A stretch of DNA of 64,000 nucleotides from Nitrincola iocasae (GCF_008727795.1 NZ_CP044222.1:1550001-1614000), one strand, 5' to 3'; positions 35,980 to 45,348 are shown, counted from the first letter of the stretch. A program made the numbers and translations. The notes: a model not told the origin generated them from the letters alone.

Positions 35980-37350
35980 TTGGCATTTCGATTTCGTCAT
36001 TCTATACGGATTGTACCGGGCGTTCGCCTGAAAAGTGGTAAACGGGGCATTAACCTGTCTGATACGGTAAGGGCTCAGGCTCTTTATGATCATGATCAGG
36101 CGATGTATGGCAATATCAATATGCCTAGTGCAGGTCTGACCTATCGTACACGGTTTGATAATTCCAGAGCACATCAGCACCGAGCATTTCAGCAAAAACA
36201 GCTGCAGAAGCAGCGCGAGCAGCTTTATGCGGTTGAAGCTGGACACGCCAAAAAAACAACTGTTGATCCGAAACAGCTCAATGTGTCTTTAAGTGATCAG
36301 GGCTGCTTGCGTCTGACATTTGCTGATGGCCGTGAATTAACTGATGAAGAGCTGGCATCCTTATGGGAGTCCCACCCGCAGTTACTCAGGGCCTGGCTGG
36401 ATGAGCAGGCGGCATTGTTTAATGGAGAGATCGCTGAATACATCGATATTTACCTGGAAGTCCCTGGTATTGATACCAATGGGCCTTGCTACTTGCCAGC
36501 TGCTTTTCCTGACCCTGAGCCTGTACGTCCTGACTTGCTTAAACTACCGGCTGAACCGATTTACCCGCAACCTCCCGCTGTGCATTTCTGGCACCGGCTG
36601 ATTCCAGGACGGCAGCAACAATTAGTACGGGCGCATCAGCAGGCTGTTCACGAGTGGCAGACAGCCAAGCTGCGCTGGAAAGCTGAAACACATCAGGCGA
36701 AGTCAGCGGCAGATCGCGCAAGGCAGCGCTACAAAGCCTACACCTCTGTATGGAAAGCTCGTAAAGCCGCACATGATACAGAACAGTCGGTTTATGCGGA
36801 GCAATTTGTCACCTTGCTGATGACGGATGAAGGCCTGATGACTGAGGTGCTGATTGCTGAACTTGAGCAACTTGACTGGCCATGTGAAACACTTGTTGAT
36901 TTTCAGCTTGACTTAGATAGCAAGCAGATATGGATAGACCTGAAACTGCCTTCACTCGACTTAATCCCTTTGCAAAGCGCTCAGCTTGCCAGTGGAGGGC
37001 AGAGCTTGCAGTTGAAAGCCAAGTCAGAGGTTCAGCGAGATCGAGAGTACGCCCGCTATACTCATGGGGCCGTATTCAGGTTAGTGGGGGTATTGCTGGC
37101 GGGTTTACCGGCCATAGATGAAATCATCGTGTCCGGCTATACTCAACGCGTTAATCTGGAAACTGGTTTTGAACAGGATGATTATCTGCTGTCAGTACGG
37201 GTTCCACGACAAGGCTTTTCGGAACTGAATTTCGCAGCACTGGAGCAGCTCGATCCACTTGTGATTCTTGCTCAGTTTATCATGCGCCGAGAGATGGATT
37301 CTGGTTGTCATTTTAGTGCTATTAAGCCTTTCGAACCAGGACAGGATTAA
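35980..37350 (+). CDS. DUF4236-like N-terminus fused to a long uncharacterised protein
   Basis: The TTG at 35980, preceded by AAGGAT, starts LAFRFRHSIRIVPGVRL followed by KSGKRGINLS, a pattern I associate with DUF4236 (x-FRFRKSIKIxPGVRINxSKSGxS). The frame is open upstream to 35917 without a good site. The remaining ~400 residues are unfamiliar: Gln/Arg-rich helix (about 80-110), an acidic strand-rich part, a charged helical segment (about 215-285, KAETHQAKSAADRARQRYKAY) and a C-terminal alpha/beta region with LVGVLLAGLPAIDEIIVSGY. No signal peptide or TM helix. Function is unknown; AT-rich non-coding DNA follows. Confidence 0.65.
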   Translation: MAFRFRHSIRIVPGVRLKSGKRGINLSDTVRAQALYDHDQAMYGNINMPSAGLTYRTRFDNSRAHQHRAFQQKQLQKQREQLYAVEAGHAKKTTVDPKQLNVSLSDQGCLRLTFADGRELTDEELASLWESHPQLLRAWLDEQAALFNGEIAEYIDIYLEVPGIDTNGPCYLPAAFPDPEPVRPDLLKLPAEPIYPQPPAVHFWHRLIPGRQQQLVRAHQQAVHEWQTAKLRWKAETHQAKSAADRARQRYKAYTSVWKARKAAHDTEQSVYAEQFVTLLMTDEGLMTEVLIAELEQLDWPCETLVDFQLDLDSKQIWIDLKLPSLDLIPLQSAQLASGGQSLQLKAKSEVQRDREYARYTHGAVFRLVGVLLAGLPAIDEIIVSGYTQRVNLETGFEQDDYLLSVRVPRQGFSELNFAALEQLDPLVILAQFIMRREMDSGCHFSAIKPFEPGQD

Positions 37351-37544
37351 CTGCTGTTATACTCAGGATTCAGCTTATCATCTTACTGTTTTTCTCTAGG
37401 GTTAGATTATCCTAATATATAAGGGTATGACTTTCAGGTTTAGAATAATATTCTAATTTAGTGCATCATTTTTACTTATAAGTTGATAATAGAAATATTT
37501 GCATTATTTTAGTGCGTATTTTCTGAATTCAGGTTTAATAACAT

Positions 37545-38759
37545 TTAATTTAGCTTTTTCTTATATATTAGTGGGATAAAACTCATAATTTGCAACGCAA
37601 TAAGTCCAGCAAAAGCCATGCGCAGGGAATCTGGCACAGAGGTACCGTTTTGCTGCAGTAAATCCAACGCAATACCTAATCCCCACTGAACAATAAATGC
37701 ACCGGCAAAGGCCATCAGGTTGATCGCAGTACTGACACGACCAAAGGCCGCTTTAGGGAAATTGGCCGCTGTTGCAATGTATGTCTGTGCATTGGCTGCG
37801 GATAAAGCGCCCAGAAGGAACCAAAACACCAGAATAGGCCCCCAGCCGGACAGTATCAGCCCCTGAACAATCAACATCAGAGCATAGGCAACCTGCATAA
37901 AGTTCAGTGGCGTGATACCGCGCTGGCTAAGTCTGGTGCCAAACAGGCCAACGGAGAGTTGGCCTGCCAGCATACCCAGGTTCAGTATCATCAGATAACT
38001 GGCTGCCTGGTGCAGTGGCAAGCCATTTACATTCATCAGCCAGGGGACGGCCCAGAGACTTTGCATGGCCATGAAGCCGCCGGTAAAAAAAGTGGCAGAA
38101 CCGGCAAAGCGAAGAAAGTCCGGGGCGATAAAAATCCTGGCTACAGATTTTAGTGTTGGGCCCAGAGATTCGCGGGACGTTTGCTGTACGTCTCCAGGTA
38201 AGGCTAGAAATACAAAGACTGACAACGCCGCCGCCAGTCCGGCGATCAGCCAGAAAACACCCCGCCAGCCGAGAAAGGGCAGCATGGCTTCCATGGGGGT
38301 GCTAGCGGTTAATGCACCCAAGGCACCAGCGGCCATGATAAATCCGGTCATTGAACTTTGACGCTCTGCCGGATACCACATGGCAAAACCCTTCAGTCCT
38401 GCCATCAAGCAAGCCGAAACACCCAAGCCAATTAATCCACGTGCCAGCGTTAATTGCCCGAGTGAGTCGCCCATGGCAAAGGCGGCTGAGCCCAAGGCCG
38501 CCAAGAGCAGCAGACAGGCCAATACACGTTTGGGGCCGTAACGGTCCAGTGCAATGCCGAGCGGGATTTGCGCCGCACCAAATGTTAAGAAATAGGCGCT
38601 GGTCAATAAGCCAAGGTCTGCGGCAGACAGATTTAGATCCCGAGTCAGGTCCGGCGAAATGACAGCATTCACTGTACGCAGCAGATAGGATAGGTAGTAG
38701 CCGAGAGCAAAAGGAAGAAATATTATCACCCAGGTGCTCGGACGTTGGCTTAACGACAT
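37545..38759 (-). CDS. Major facilitator superfamily transporter
   Basis: The 404 residues form about twelve hydrophobic helices in two halves. The MFS loop 2-3 motif is seen as GIALDRYGPKRVL, and LTLARGLIGLGVSACLMAG fits TM4. The sequence is in the broad nitrate/sugar-phosphate/oxalate-like MFS group (start WVIIFLPFALGYYLSYLLRTVNAVI). Substrate is unknown. AT-rich DNA of about 190 bases lies downstream and a 347-base gap with a decayed MFS fragment lies upstream. Confidence 0.9.
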   Translation of the reverse strand: MSLSQRPSTWVIIFLPFALGYYLSYLLRTVNAVISPDLTRDLNLSAADLGLLTSAYFLTFGAAQIPLGIALDRYGPKRVLACLLLLAALGSAAFAMGDSLGQLTLARGLIGLGVSACLMAGLKGFAMWYPAERQSSMTGFIMAAGALGALTASTPMEAMLPFLGWRGVFWLIAGLAAALSVFVFLALPGDVQQTSRESLGPTLKSVARIFIAPDFLRFAGSATFFTGGFMAMQSLWAVPWLMNVNGLPLHQAASYLMILNLGMLAGQLSVGLFGTRLSQRGITPLNFMQVAYALMLIVQGLILSGWGPILVFWFLLGALSAANAQTYIATAANFPKAAFGRVSTAINLMAFAGAFIVQWGLGIALDLLQQNGTSVPDSLRMAFAGLIALQIMSFIPLIYKKKLN

Positions 38760-38892
38760 GATTTAAATCCTGAAAAGTGGAAATAGAGACTCTGCCAGCC
38801 AGTCGATCCGTTTACTGGAAAGCTGAATAAAAAGGCGTAACATAACCGATTTCAGGGTTAGCAAGCCATTGTATAGAGGATAAATAAAGTTG

Positions 38893-39060
38893 ATGCAAGT
38901 CGCTCAAAGCCGTTATATCAGATTGACGCATGAGCAAACAGGATTCTTGGCACTGGCTTTTTTGGTGGTATTGTCAGGTAATTTCGGACAGAGTTTTTCA
39001 TTGGCTTGATTCAAAACCTTTTAGTGAACAACTGGAATTATAGGCTGGAGGCTTCGGTAG
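38893..39060 (+). pseudogene. Remnant of the N-terminus of an MFS transporter gene
   Basis: From ATG 38893 the frame reads a short leader and then FLALAFLVVLSGNFGQSF, which matches the first helix of many MFS proteins (x-SNFGQTFFIGLF type). The frame stops at 39007-39009. Restoring one T in the run at about 38994-38998 gives FFIGLIQNLLV in the other frame, the expected continuation. Nothing of the rest of the gene is present. This explains most of the 347-base gap between the MFS gene and the ElyC-like gene. Confidence 0.45.
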
Positions 39061-39106
39061 TCTCTAGGCATTGGTTACTCATTGTTAAATTAATCTGAGA
39101 CTCGTA

Positions 39107-39859
39107 ATGATGATAAATTTGCTGAAGTACTTGTTGTTACCTCCAGCAATACAGGCAATAGCTGTGCTGTTTGGCTTGTTGTTGATCTGGCTAGGTCGGC
39201 GTTTTCTGGGTGGTATGTTAGTGCTTTTTGCGGGTGCATCGCTGTGGTTGCTGGGGTTGCCGGTCGTCAGTTATTCACTGCAACAATCTCTGGAACATTT
39301 TCCACCGGTTAGTATAGAGGCACTGAGTTCTGCTGATGTGATTGTTGTTCTGGGTGGTGGGCGTGCTTATGACGGTTCTGAATATGGCTGGCCGGATGCA
39401 CCCAGTGAACAGACTATCAGTCGGCTGGCTTACTCGGCATTTCTGCAACGTGAGAGCGGATTGCCTATGCTGCTTACAGGTGGGCGGGTTTATGGTGAAG
39501 ACTATAGCGAAGCCGAACTCATGCAACGCTTGCTTAAATCAGGCTTTGATCTGAGTGCCGAGTGGATTGAGGACCGCAGCCGCAATACTTATGAAAATGC
39601 CGCATTCTCGGCTGAAATGCTTCGGGAAGCTGGGTTATCACAGGTTGTCCTGGTCAGTCAGGCCTGGCATTTGAACCGGGCTGTCCCGGTATTTGAAGCA
39701 CAGGGTTTGCAAGTGCTGCCCGCACCTATCCAGTATGCTACACCGCCCCCTGAGGGGTTAGTCAGGTGGCTGCCAACGGCCTACTATTTTCGCCAGAGTG
39801 CACAAGCCTTACATGAAAAGTTAGGGTTATTGGTATATCAATTGATGAAACGTATTTAG
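39107..39859 (+). CDS. YdcF/ElyC-family (DUF218) envelope protein
   Basis: The 250 residues begin with two transmembrane helices (LLLPPAIQAIAVLFGLLLIW and MLVLFAGASLWLLGLPVV) followed by a DUF218 domain: VIVVLGGGRAYDG, GLPMLLTGGRVYGEDYSEAELM, EDRSRNTYENAAFSAEML and VLVSQAWHLNRAVPVFEAQG. E. coli ElyC has this architecture and length and supports peptidoglycan synthesis and envelope integrity. The assignment to ElyC rather than a paralogue such as SanA is by architecture. Confidence 0.85.
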   Translation: MMINLLKYLLLPPAIQAIAVLFGLLLIWLGRRFLGGMLVLFAGASLWLLGLPVVSYSLQQSLEHFPPVSIEALSSADVIVVLGGGRAYDGSEYGWPDAPSEQTISRLAYSAFLQRESGLPMLLTGGRVYGEDYSEAELMQRLLKSGFDLSAEWIEDRSRNTYENAAFSAEMLREAGLSQVVLVSQAWHLNRAVPVFEAQGLQVLPAPIQYATPPPEGLVRWLPTAYYFRQSAQALHEKLGLLVYQLMKRI

Positions 39860-40019
39860 CCAGATCACACTCTGGAGCCCGCTGTGCCGTGCAACTTGTA
39901 TGAGGCTAAAGGCGGTGACGACTAAGAAAAGCACTCTGTGCTATTCTCAAACGAGGGGTGGTGAATGATAACCAGGCTTTCATTGTCAGATGTCAAATAA
40001 CAACAAAAGGAACATTATA

Positions 40020-41201
40020 ATGGGTAAAGACGTCGTTGTTTTAAGTGCCGTACGTTCAGCGATTGGTGCCTTTGGGGGCGGTTTGAGTTCTATCGAGCCG
40101 CATGAGCTTGCGGGTAAAGTAATGAAGGAGGCTGTCAGCCGTTCACAGGTTAATGCTGATTTAATTAACTATGTCACAGTGGGCAATTGTATACCCACGG
40201 ACTCGCGCTTTGCTTATGTGGCCCGTGTAGCGTCTATTCAGGCTGGCCTGCCGATGGATTCAGTCGCGATGGCAGTTAATCGGCTGTGTAGCTCAGGGCT
40301 GCAAGCGATTGTGACCACTGCACAGAATATTATGCTGGGCGATTGTGATTATGGTGTTGGGGGTGGCGTTGAGGTGATGTCTCGTTCTGGATATTTGTCT
40401 CCATCGATGCGTTCGGGAGCGCGTATGGGTGACACCAGTATGATCGATATGATGGTCGCAACACTGAATGATCCTTTTGGTGTCGGGCATATGGGTATTA
40501 CCGCCGAGAATCTGGCTGAGAAATGGGGCATCAATCGTGAAGAGCAGGATGCCTTTGCAGTAGAATCACACGCCCGTGCGGCACGCGCCATTGAAGAAGG
40601 GCGCTTTAAGTCACAAATCGTACCGATCACTTTTGAAACCCGAAAAGGGACCGTTGTGATCGATACGGATGAGCATGTAAAACCAGGCACTACGCTTGAA
40701 AGTTTGGGGAAAATGCGTCCAGCCTTTAAAAAAGATGGAACGGTGACAGCGGGCAATGCTTCAGGCATTAATGATGGCGCCGCTTTTATGGTGTTGGCTT
40801 CTGCCGAAGCGGCTGCCAGTGCCGGACATAAGCCTATTGCACGTATAGTCTCTTATGCTGTAGCAGGTGTACCCAACGATATCATGGGTGAAGGTCCGAT
40901 TCCGGCCTCACGCCTGGCGTTGAAAAAAGCTGGTTTGTCGTTGGACGATATGGATGTTATTGAGTCCAATGAAGCCTTTGCCGCTCAGGCATTGGCTGTT
41001 GCCAAAGGCTTGGGATTAGATATGCAGAAAACCAATCCTAATGGCGGTGCTATTGCACTGGGGCATCCAGTGGGTTGCTCCGGGGCGTTTATTGCCACTA
41101 AAGCGCTGTATGAGCTTGAGCGTACCGGTGGGCGTTATGCGCTTGTCACTATGTGCATTGGCGGAGGCCAGGGGATCGCAACAATTTTTGAACGTCTGTA
41201 A
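40020..41201 (+). CDS. Acetyl-CoA C-acetyltransferase (thiolase II)
   Basis: The ATG at 40020 (AAAGGAAC upstream) gives 393 residues, the normal length of degradative/biosynthetic thiolases. Catalytic residues are Cys90 (AVNRLCSSGLQAI), His in NPNGGAIALGHPVGCSGA and Cys in CIGGGQGIATIFE. The sequence AVRSAIGAFGG is typical of acetoacetyl-CoA thiolases and BktB-like enzymes. It is not adjacent to phaB or fadB genes, so the pathway is open. A strong terminator follows. Confidence 0.93.
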   Translation: MGKDVVVLSAVRSAIGAFGGGLSSIEPHELAGKVMKEAVSRSQVNADLINYVTVGNCIPTDSRFAYVARVASIQAGLPMDSVAMAVNRLCSSGLQAIVTTAQNIMLGDCDYGVGGGVEVMSRSGYLSPSMRSGARMGDTSMIDMMVATLNDPFGVGHMGITAENLAEKWGINREEQDAFAVESHARAARAIEEGRFKSQIVPITFETRKGTVVIDTDEHVKPGTTLESLGKMRPAFKKDGTVTAGNASGINDGAAFMVLASAEAAASAGHKPIARIVSYAVAGVPNDIMGEGPIPASRLALKKAGLSLDDMDVIESNEAFAAQALAVAKGLGLDMQKTNPNGGAIALGHPVGCSGAFIATKALYELERTGGRYALVTMCIGGGQGIATIFERL

Positions 41202-41215
41202 ATGGTAGACCGCTG

Positions 41216-41261
41216 AAAAACCTTCTCTCAACAAAATATATTAAACGGAGAGAGGGTTTTT
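41216..41261. terminator. Bidirectional-type terminator after the thiolase gene
   Basis: AAAAACCTTCTCTC (41216-41229) pairs with GAGAGAGGGTTTTT (41248-41261) with one G-T wobble; an A-run on one side and T-run on the other allow use from both strands. Confidence 0.85.
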
Positions 41262-41348
41262 CGAGGCTGATTTTTTTACCCTTTGTGCTGATGATGGCTT
41301 ACTTATCGATTTGGCTCCGTTGCGAAGGTCCTGCGGCGACATCTCTCT

Positions 41349-41457
41349 CATGCTAGTCTTATCCCTAGTGAAGACCTGACTGTACACGATCTTATCCGCA
41401 ATGCTGACGAGTCTTTGTACCGCGCAAAAACAGGGCCGTAACCGGGTGTGTGTTTAA
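41349..41457 (+). pseudogene. Remnant of the C-terminal end of a GGDEF domain gene
   Basis: The frame from 41349 reads HASLIPSEDLTVHDLIRNAD then ESLYRAK, the standard end of a diguanylate cyclase domain (x-AD-x-ALYRAK). An extra A in the run at 41428-41432 shifts the frame to an early TAA. Removing it gives QGRNRVCV and the TAA at 41455-41457, the usual GRNRV ending. No upstream GGDEF sequence remains. It overlaps the stop of the convergent enoyl-CoA hydratase gene. Confidence 0.6.
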
Positions 41458-42248
41458 GACCAGTTCGGTGGGCGTTTTTCGATAAAGGCACTTATCCCTT
41501 CTACTGCATCCTGAGCCAGCATATTCTCCACCATCACCTGCGAGGCATATTCGTAAGCTTCTGCGAGTGTCATCTCGCGTTGTGCATAAAAAGCACGTTT
41601 ACCAGTGGCGAGTGTCATGCTGGATTTAGACGCGATTTTGTGCGCCATTGCCATGGTGGTTTCGCTTAAGGACTCGGGGCTAACGGCATGGTTGATCAAG
41701 CCAATTTCAGCTGCACGATGGGCCGACGTCATATCGCCTGTTAGCAGCATTTCCATTGCATGCTTATTGGCTACATTGCGCGACAGTGCCACCATGGGGG
41801 TGGAGCAAAACAGGCCAATATGTACTCCTGGAGTACTGAACTGAGCGGTATCAGCGGCAATGGCAAGGTCACAACTAGCCACCAACTGACAACCTGCAGC
41901 GGTAGCGATACCGGTCACTTCAGCAATGACAGGTTTGGAGCAATGCACCATCGACTGCATTACCCCGGAACACAGTGTCATAATTTTGCTGAAATAGGCT
42001 TTACCCGCATCAGCGTCAGCACGACCCGCCGTCATCTCTTTAAGGTTGTGTCCAGCACAAAATGCGGGGCCATTTGCGGCCAGTACAATAACTCGTACGT
42101 TGGGGTCGTCGGAGGCTTCAGCAAATCTTTCGCCTAATTGCTCAAGCATGGCCTCAGACAGCGCATTGCGACGTTTGGCATCATTTAACGTCAGTCGCAA
42201 AACACCGGCATCATTCAATTCACTTAGTAGCAGATTGCTCATTGGCAT
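41454..42248 (-). CDS. Enoyl-CoA hydratase/isomerase family protein
   Basis: The 264-residue crotonase-fold protein has the acyl-CoA-binding strand FCAGHNLKEM, the oxyanion hole motif ITGIATAAGCQLVASCDLAIA (as VTGIATAAGCQLVASCDLAIA) and the C-terminal helix. The catalytic Glu of the second active-site position in true hydratases is not clear: FSTPGVHIGLFCSTPMVALSR resembles the ECHDC3 branch, so enoyl hydration is not certain. GGAG lies just before the ATG. Confidence 0.85.
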   Translation of the reverse strand: MPMSNLLLSELNDAGVLRLTLNDAKRRNALSEAMLEQLGERFAEASDDPNVRVIVLAANGPAFCAGHNLKEMTAGRADADAGKAYFSKIMTLCSGVMQSMVHCSKPVIAEVTGIATAAGCQLVASCDLAIAADTAQFSTPGVHIGLFCSTPMVALSRNVANKHAMEMLLTGDMTSAHRAAEIGLINHAVSPESLSETTMAMAHKIASKSSMTLATGKRAFYAQREMTLAEAYEYASQVMVENMLAQDAVEGISAFIEKRPPNWS

Positions 42249-42501
42249 GGTTCTCCGTCTTGTTTTAATACAACCTTAAATCCAACGTGGCATTGATGCT
42301 ACAGAAAATTGCAGTTAAAGCTAGCAGAATAGCCATTCATTTCATCAATAAAAACTGGATAGTGTGGTGTTTGGATGCCATCAACGCAGTATGGATTGAG
42401 CAAACAACAATCAATAATATAGTCTGTATGGAGATATAAATTGATTTATGTTTCTGTGTGGACTATTCTGGGAGTGTAATAAATGATCTGAGGTACTCAC
42501 T

Positions 42502-42891
42502 ATGGTGACCACATCCCAGCCGAGCATACACACAGATGAACGTCGTAAGTCTGATGTTGCGCTGAAGACTTTTTTTCGCATTACCGATCAGTGGGGCCTC
42601 AATACGCAAGAACAAAAGGTACTGCTGGGTGACCCGCCACGCAGCACTATGTACAAGTGGAAAAATGGTGAAGGCCCACCCATCAGTCGCGATACCTTGG
42701 AGCGAATTTCCTATGTATTGGGGATCTATAAAGCGTTGAGGATTCTGTTTCCAACCGAGGAGCAAGCCAACGCCTGGCCAGGTAAAGCCAATCGGGATTT
42801 CGATGGGGAGTCAGCTCTGTCGATTATGCTCAAAGGCAACATGATCAATCTCGCTGATGTTTGGCGCTACCTCGATTACATGAGGGGTTAA
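42502..42891 (+). CDS. Xre/MbcA/ParS-type antitoxin of a RES-Xre module
   Basis: The 129 residues contain a helix-turn-helix-like N-terminal part (TQEQKVLLGDPPRSTMYKWKNG) and the C-terminal DUF2384 toxin-binding domain (ERISYVLGIYKALRILFPTEEQANAWPGKAN ... MLKGNMINLADVWRYLDYMRG in pieces). This is the known partner of RES toxins. Four bases separate it from the toxin gene. The antitoxin should repress the pair and block the toxin active site. Confidence 0.9.
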   Translation: MVTTSQPSIHTDERRKSDVALKTFFRITDQWGLNTQEQKVLLGDPPRSTMYKWKNGEGPPISRDTLERISYVLGIYKALRILFPTEEQANAWPGKANRDFDGESALSIMLKGNMINLADVWRYLDYMRG

Positions 42892-42895
42892 GCCG

Positions 42896-43567
42896 ATGCA
42901 GCAACGAGTCCCGGACTGGGACAGCGCACATCGTTTGGTCCCCAGTCATTTCCCGCCTGTCAACCTGTTTGAGACTGTCGCAGATCCAGATGATTTGGAG
43001 ATCATTTTCGAGATTGAGGGTCTGACTAATGACCGATTAAGGCAAGAAGCCGGGGATGTAAAGTTGGTACCTGCCTCAGAGAGAGTCTCGGGTCCAGGAT
43101 CAACGCCGGTGATGGCGGCATTCACACATATAGGGCAACCTAGCCGCTTCACTGATGGGCGCTATGGTGTCTATTACGCGGGAAATTCTTTGGATGTCGC
43201 CATTGCCGAAACTTGCTACCATCGTGAGCGATTTTTAGCAGCAACCCGCGAACCTGATACTGAAATCACGATGCGTGAATACATCAGCCGCATTCAGCTA
43301 CCCTTGGGTGATATTCGTGGCAGTCAGTATCAAGCGCTCCATGATCCGACTGACTATACAGCCTCGCAGAAATTTGCACTTGAACAACGTCAATCGGGTC
43401 GCTATGGACTGGTGTTCAACAGCGTTCGAATTCAGGGCGGGGAGTGTGTGGCACTGTTTACACCACGCGCAACGTCAATTCCTGTGCAGGGTGGCCATTA
43501 CCGCTATGTATGGAGTGGCGCCGCACAACGGATTATTTCGGTCTTGTTGGTTAGTAAAATTAAGTGA
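42896..43567 (+). CDS. RES-domain toxin (NAD+ phosphorylase family)
   Basis: The 223 residues carry the RES fold: RFTDGRYGVYYAGNSLDVAIAET (Arg, Tyr and Glu of the active site, shown here in pieces RYGVYYAGNS and AIAETCYH), and a conserved Ser/Arg region at LEQRQSGRYGLVFNSVR. RES toxins deplete NAD+ when freed from the Xre antitoxin. The C-terminal 52 codons are duplicated at 45509-45667 on the other side of the HipBA pair. Confidence 0.9.
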   Translation: MQQRVPDWDSAHRLVPSHFPPVNLFETVADPDDLEIIFEIEGLTNDRLRQEAGDVKLVPASERVSGPGSTPVMAAFTHIGQPSRFTDGRYGVYYAGNSLDVAIAETCYHRERFLAATREPDTEITMREYISRIQLPLGDIRGSQYQALHDPTDYTASQKFALEQRQSGRYGLVFNSVRIQGGECVALFTPRATSIPVQGGHYRYVWSGAAQRIISVLLVSKIK

Positions 43568-43603
43568 TTAGTGAGTGAGATAGGCAGAAACATTGGCTTT
43601 CTA

Positions 43604-44848
43604 TTACTCAATATTAAATGCAAATTTCATAACGTCCTGCTCGGCGCGTGATATACCAATCTGGTTAGCTATCTCACGCCATTGGCCAACAGAGGCCAGA
43701 ACTTTGACAAATATTTCCTCGGCTTGTTGCTGTGAAAGCTGAAAGAACTCAATCACTTCAAAGGCTAACTCATAACTCAGGCTGTTGTCCTTATCATCGA
43801 TATTGAGGTGTAGACCATTAGCAATGGCTGTAGGGTTGATATCGTAGGCTGGTGAAAGTTTCCAGCCTTTACCCTCAAACAAAAAGCCGTGGTTACGCAG
43901 ATGATCATCGACATTTGATACCGCAATATTGAACACAATACGTCGCCACAACTCGGCCAGGTCATGCTGGGTATTGCTGCCGTGATTGGTTAGAAACTCG
44001 GCGAGTTCCAGATAGCTTGCCCCATCCTCGCCATCATAATATCCGAGTTGTGTCATGGCCGATGAGAAATGCATGCGCCGCTCACGCTCTCGATCAAAAC
44101 GTTTGGTTAAAAACGTGTGATGGGGTGAGTTGAAACGCTCAATACGACTGTCGGCCATAACTATACCGGCTTCGACTGCCAACCGATAAGCCAGGAACTC
44201 CCAGGCACCGATATCGTGATCGTCCTGCTGGCTGGGAAACTTGGCAATCCATAGATTACCTTCTTCATCTATAACTGAGGCTTTAGGACGAGCACCACCC
44301 AAAGAGGACCCTGGCGAAATCAGCATGAATAGCCACTTCATATACTCCGGGTCATCCAAATCTACATTCTGCTCAATCTGGCAAACAGCATGTTCAAGTT
44401 CGCGAAGTGATGTTATTGGTGGCGCCGAGAGTCGCTCGTCATCGTCCAGAAAAGCACCGTGTCTATCTGTTTTAAAGCGTAGAGCACCCATGCGATACTG
44501 GTCAAAAACGCCCAGCAGATAATCACTTTCATATAGAGTTTTCGGTCTGCGGCCATCCTGACGGGCCAATACCGCTTCACGCCGTTGCATTAGTACACGG
44601 CCCCAACGATCTGGACAAGAGTCCAGAAAAACCCTGAAGTTGTAGTCATCTCCTTTATGTTGGATGCCCTCAAATAAATGCAGCTCAGGATCAACCTGCA
44701 GATAGGGAGCATCGCCTCTCTGGAGCCAATCCAGGGCATAGGCAAAGCTGAAATGCTCCTTGCCACGCACCTGTTCGGCAGTCAGGGTGCCGACTAAGGT
44801 GGGCTCTTCATCCACCCAATCGGCATACACATAGATATCGCGGCTCAT
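43604..44848 (-). CDS. hipA: HipA-family Ser/Thr kinase toxin
   Basis: The 414 residues show HipA motifs: DRWGRVLMQRRE (N-subdomain), the phosphate-binding SPGSSLGGARPKAS, WIAKFPSQ (ATP lysine), ESD-like YESDYLLG, FLTKRFDRE, the catalytic NVDDHLRNHGFLF and SPAYDINP (Mg2+ Asp). All catalytic residues are present, so kinase activity is expected; targets could be a tRNA synthetase as for E. coli HipA. Its start overlaps the stop of the HipB gene by four bases. Confidence 0.92.
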   Translation of the reverse strand: MSRDIYVYADWVDEEPTLVGTLTAEQVRGKEHFSFAYALDWLQRGDAPYLQVDPELHLFEGIQHKGDDYNFRVFLDSCPDRWGRVLMQRREAVLARQDGRRPKTLYESDYLLGVFDQYRMGALRFKTDRHGAFLDDDERLSAPPITSLRELEHAVCQIEQNVDLDDPEYMKWLFMLISPGSSLGGARPKASVIDEEGNLWIAKFPSQQDDHDIGAWEFLAYRLAVEAGIVMADSRIERFNSPHHTFLTKRFDRERERRMHFSSAMTQLGYYDGEDGASYLELAEFLTNHGSNTQHDLAELWRRIVFNIAVSNVDDHLRNHGFLFEGKGWKLSPAYDINPTAIANGLHLNIDDKDNSLSYELAFEVIEFFQLSQQQAEEIFVKVLASVGQWREIANQIGISRAEQDVMKFAFNIE

Positions 44849-45348
44849 TTTTTATCCCTGTTTTGCATAGGCTCAGGATCTTTGTCGTGTTTGCTCTGTT
44901 TCCGTAGTTTTTGATCTTTTGATCGAGACTTTGCCAACTCCATCAGCGACTGTATATGTTGAGAAGAGTTTGAGAGAGGGGAGTGTGCAGGTTGATTGGT
45001 TTTTACCTGTAAGGACTTATCTGACGTGTGTCTGCTTCCAGAGGCGGATGCCTGCAACAATTCGATATCTTGTAACTTGCGTCCCATTGCATCATCGAGG
45101 GCGACCTGAGCCAGATCCTCGGCTAGTCCAAGTACCGCCAACACGCGCAGGTAGTGTCCGATAGATACAGTCGCTACACCTCGCTCAATATTTCTTAGCG
45201 TAGGCTTGGATAAGCCAGTGCGCTCTGCAATCATGGTCTGAGTAATTTTACGGCGCTTCATCGCGAGATAAATATTCTCACCAAGCTGCTGCAGAATTTT
45301 CTGCTCTTTAGGGAAGACGACAGCTTGACGTCTTTGCTTGGTATTCAT
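44845..45348 (-). CDS. hipB: HipB-type Xre antitoxin with long C-terminal extension
   Basis: Residues 17-90 form a Cro/C1 helix-turn-helix (LGENIYLAMKRRKITQTMIAERTGLSKPTLRNIERG in pieces). The last ~75 residues are polar, lysine-rich and low-complexity, longer than in the E. coli protein (88 residues), and may be the flexible tail that proteases attack. The arms AACTATA and TATAGTT flank an AT-rich segment directly upstream (about 45350-45391) and could form an operator. It is transcribed ahead of hipA. Confidence 0.85.
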   Translation of the reverse strand: MNTKQRRQAVVFPKEQKILQQLGENIYLAMKRRKITQTMIAERTGLSKPTLRNIERGVATVSIGHYLRVLAVLGLAEDLAQVALDDAMGRKLQDIELLQASASGSRHTSDKSLQVKTNQPAHSPLSNSSQHIQSLMELAKSRSKDQKLRKQSKHDKDPEPMQNRDKK

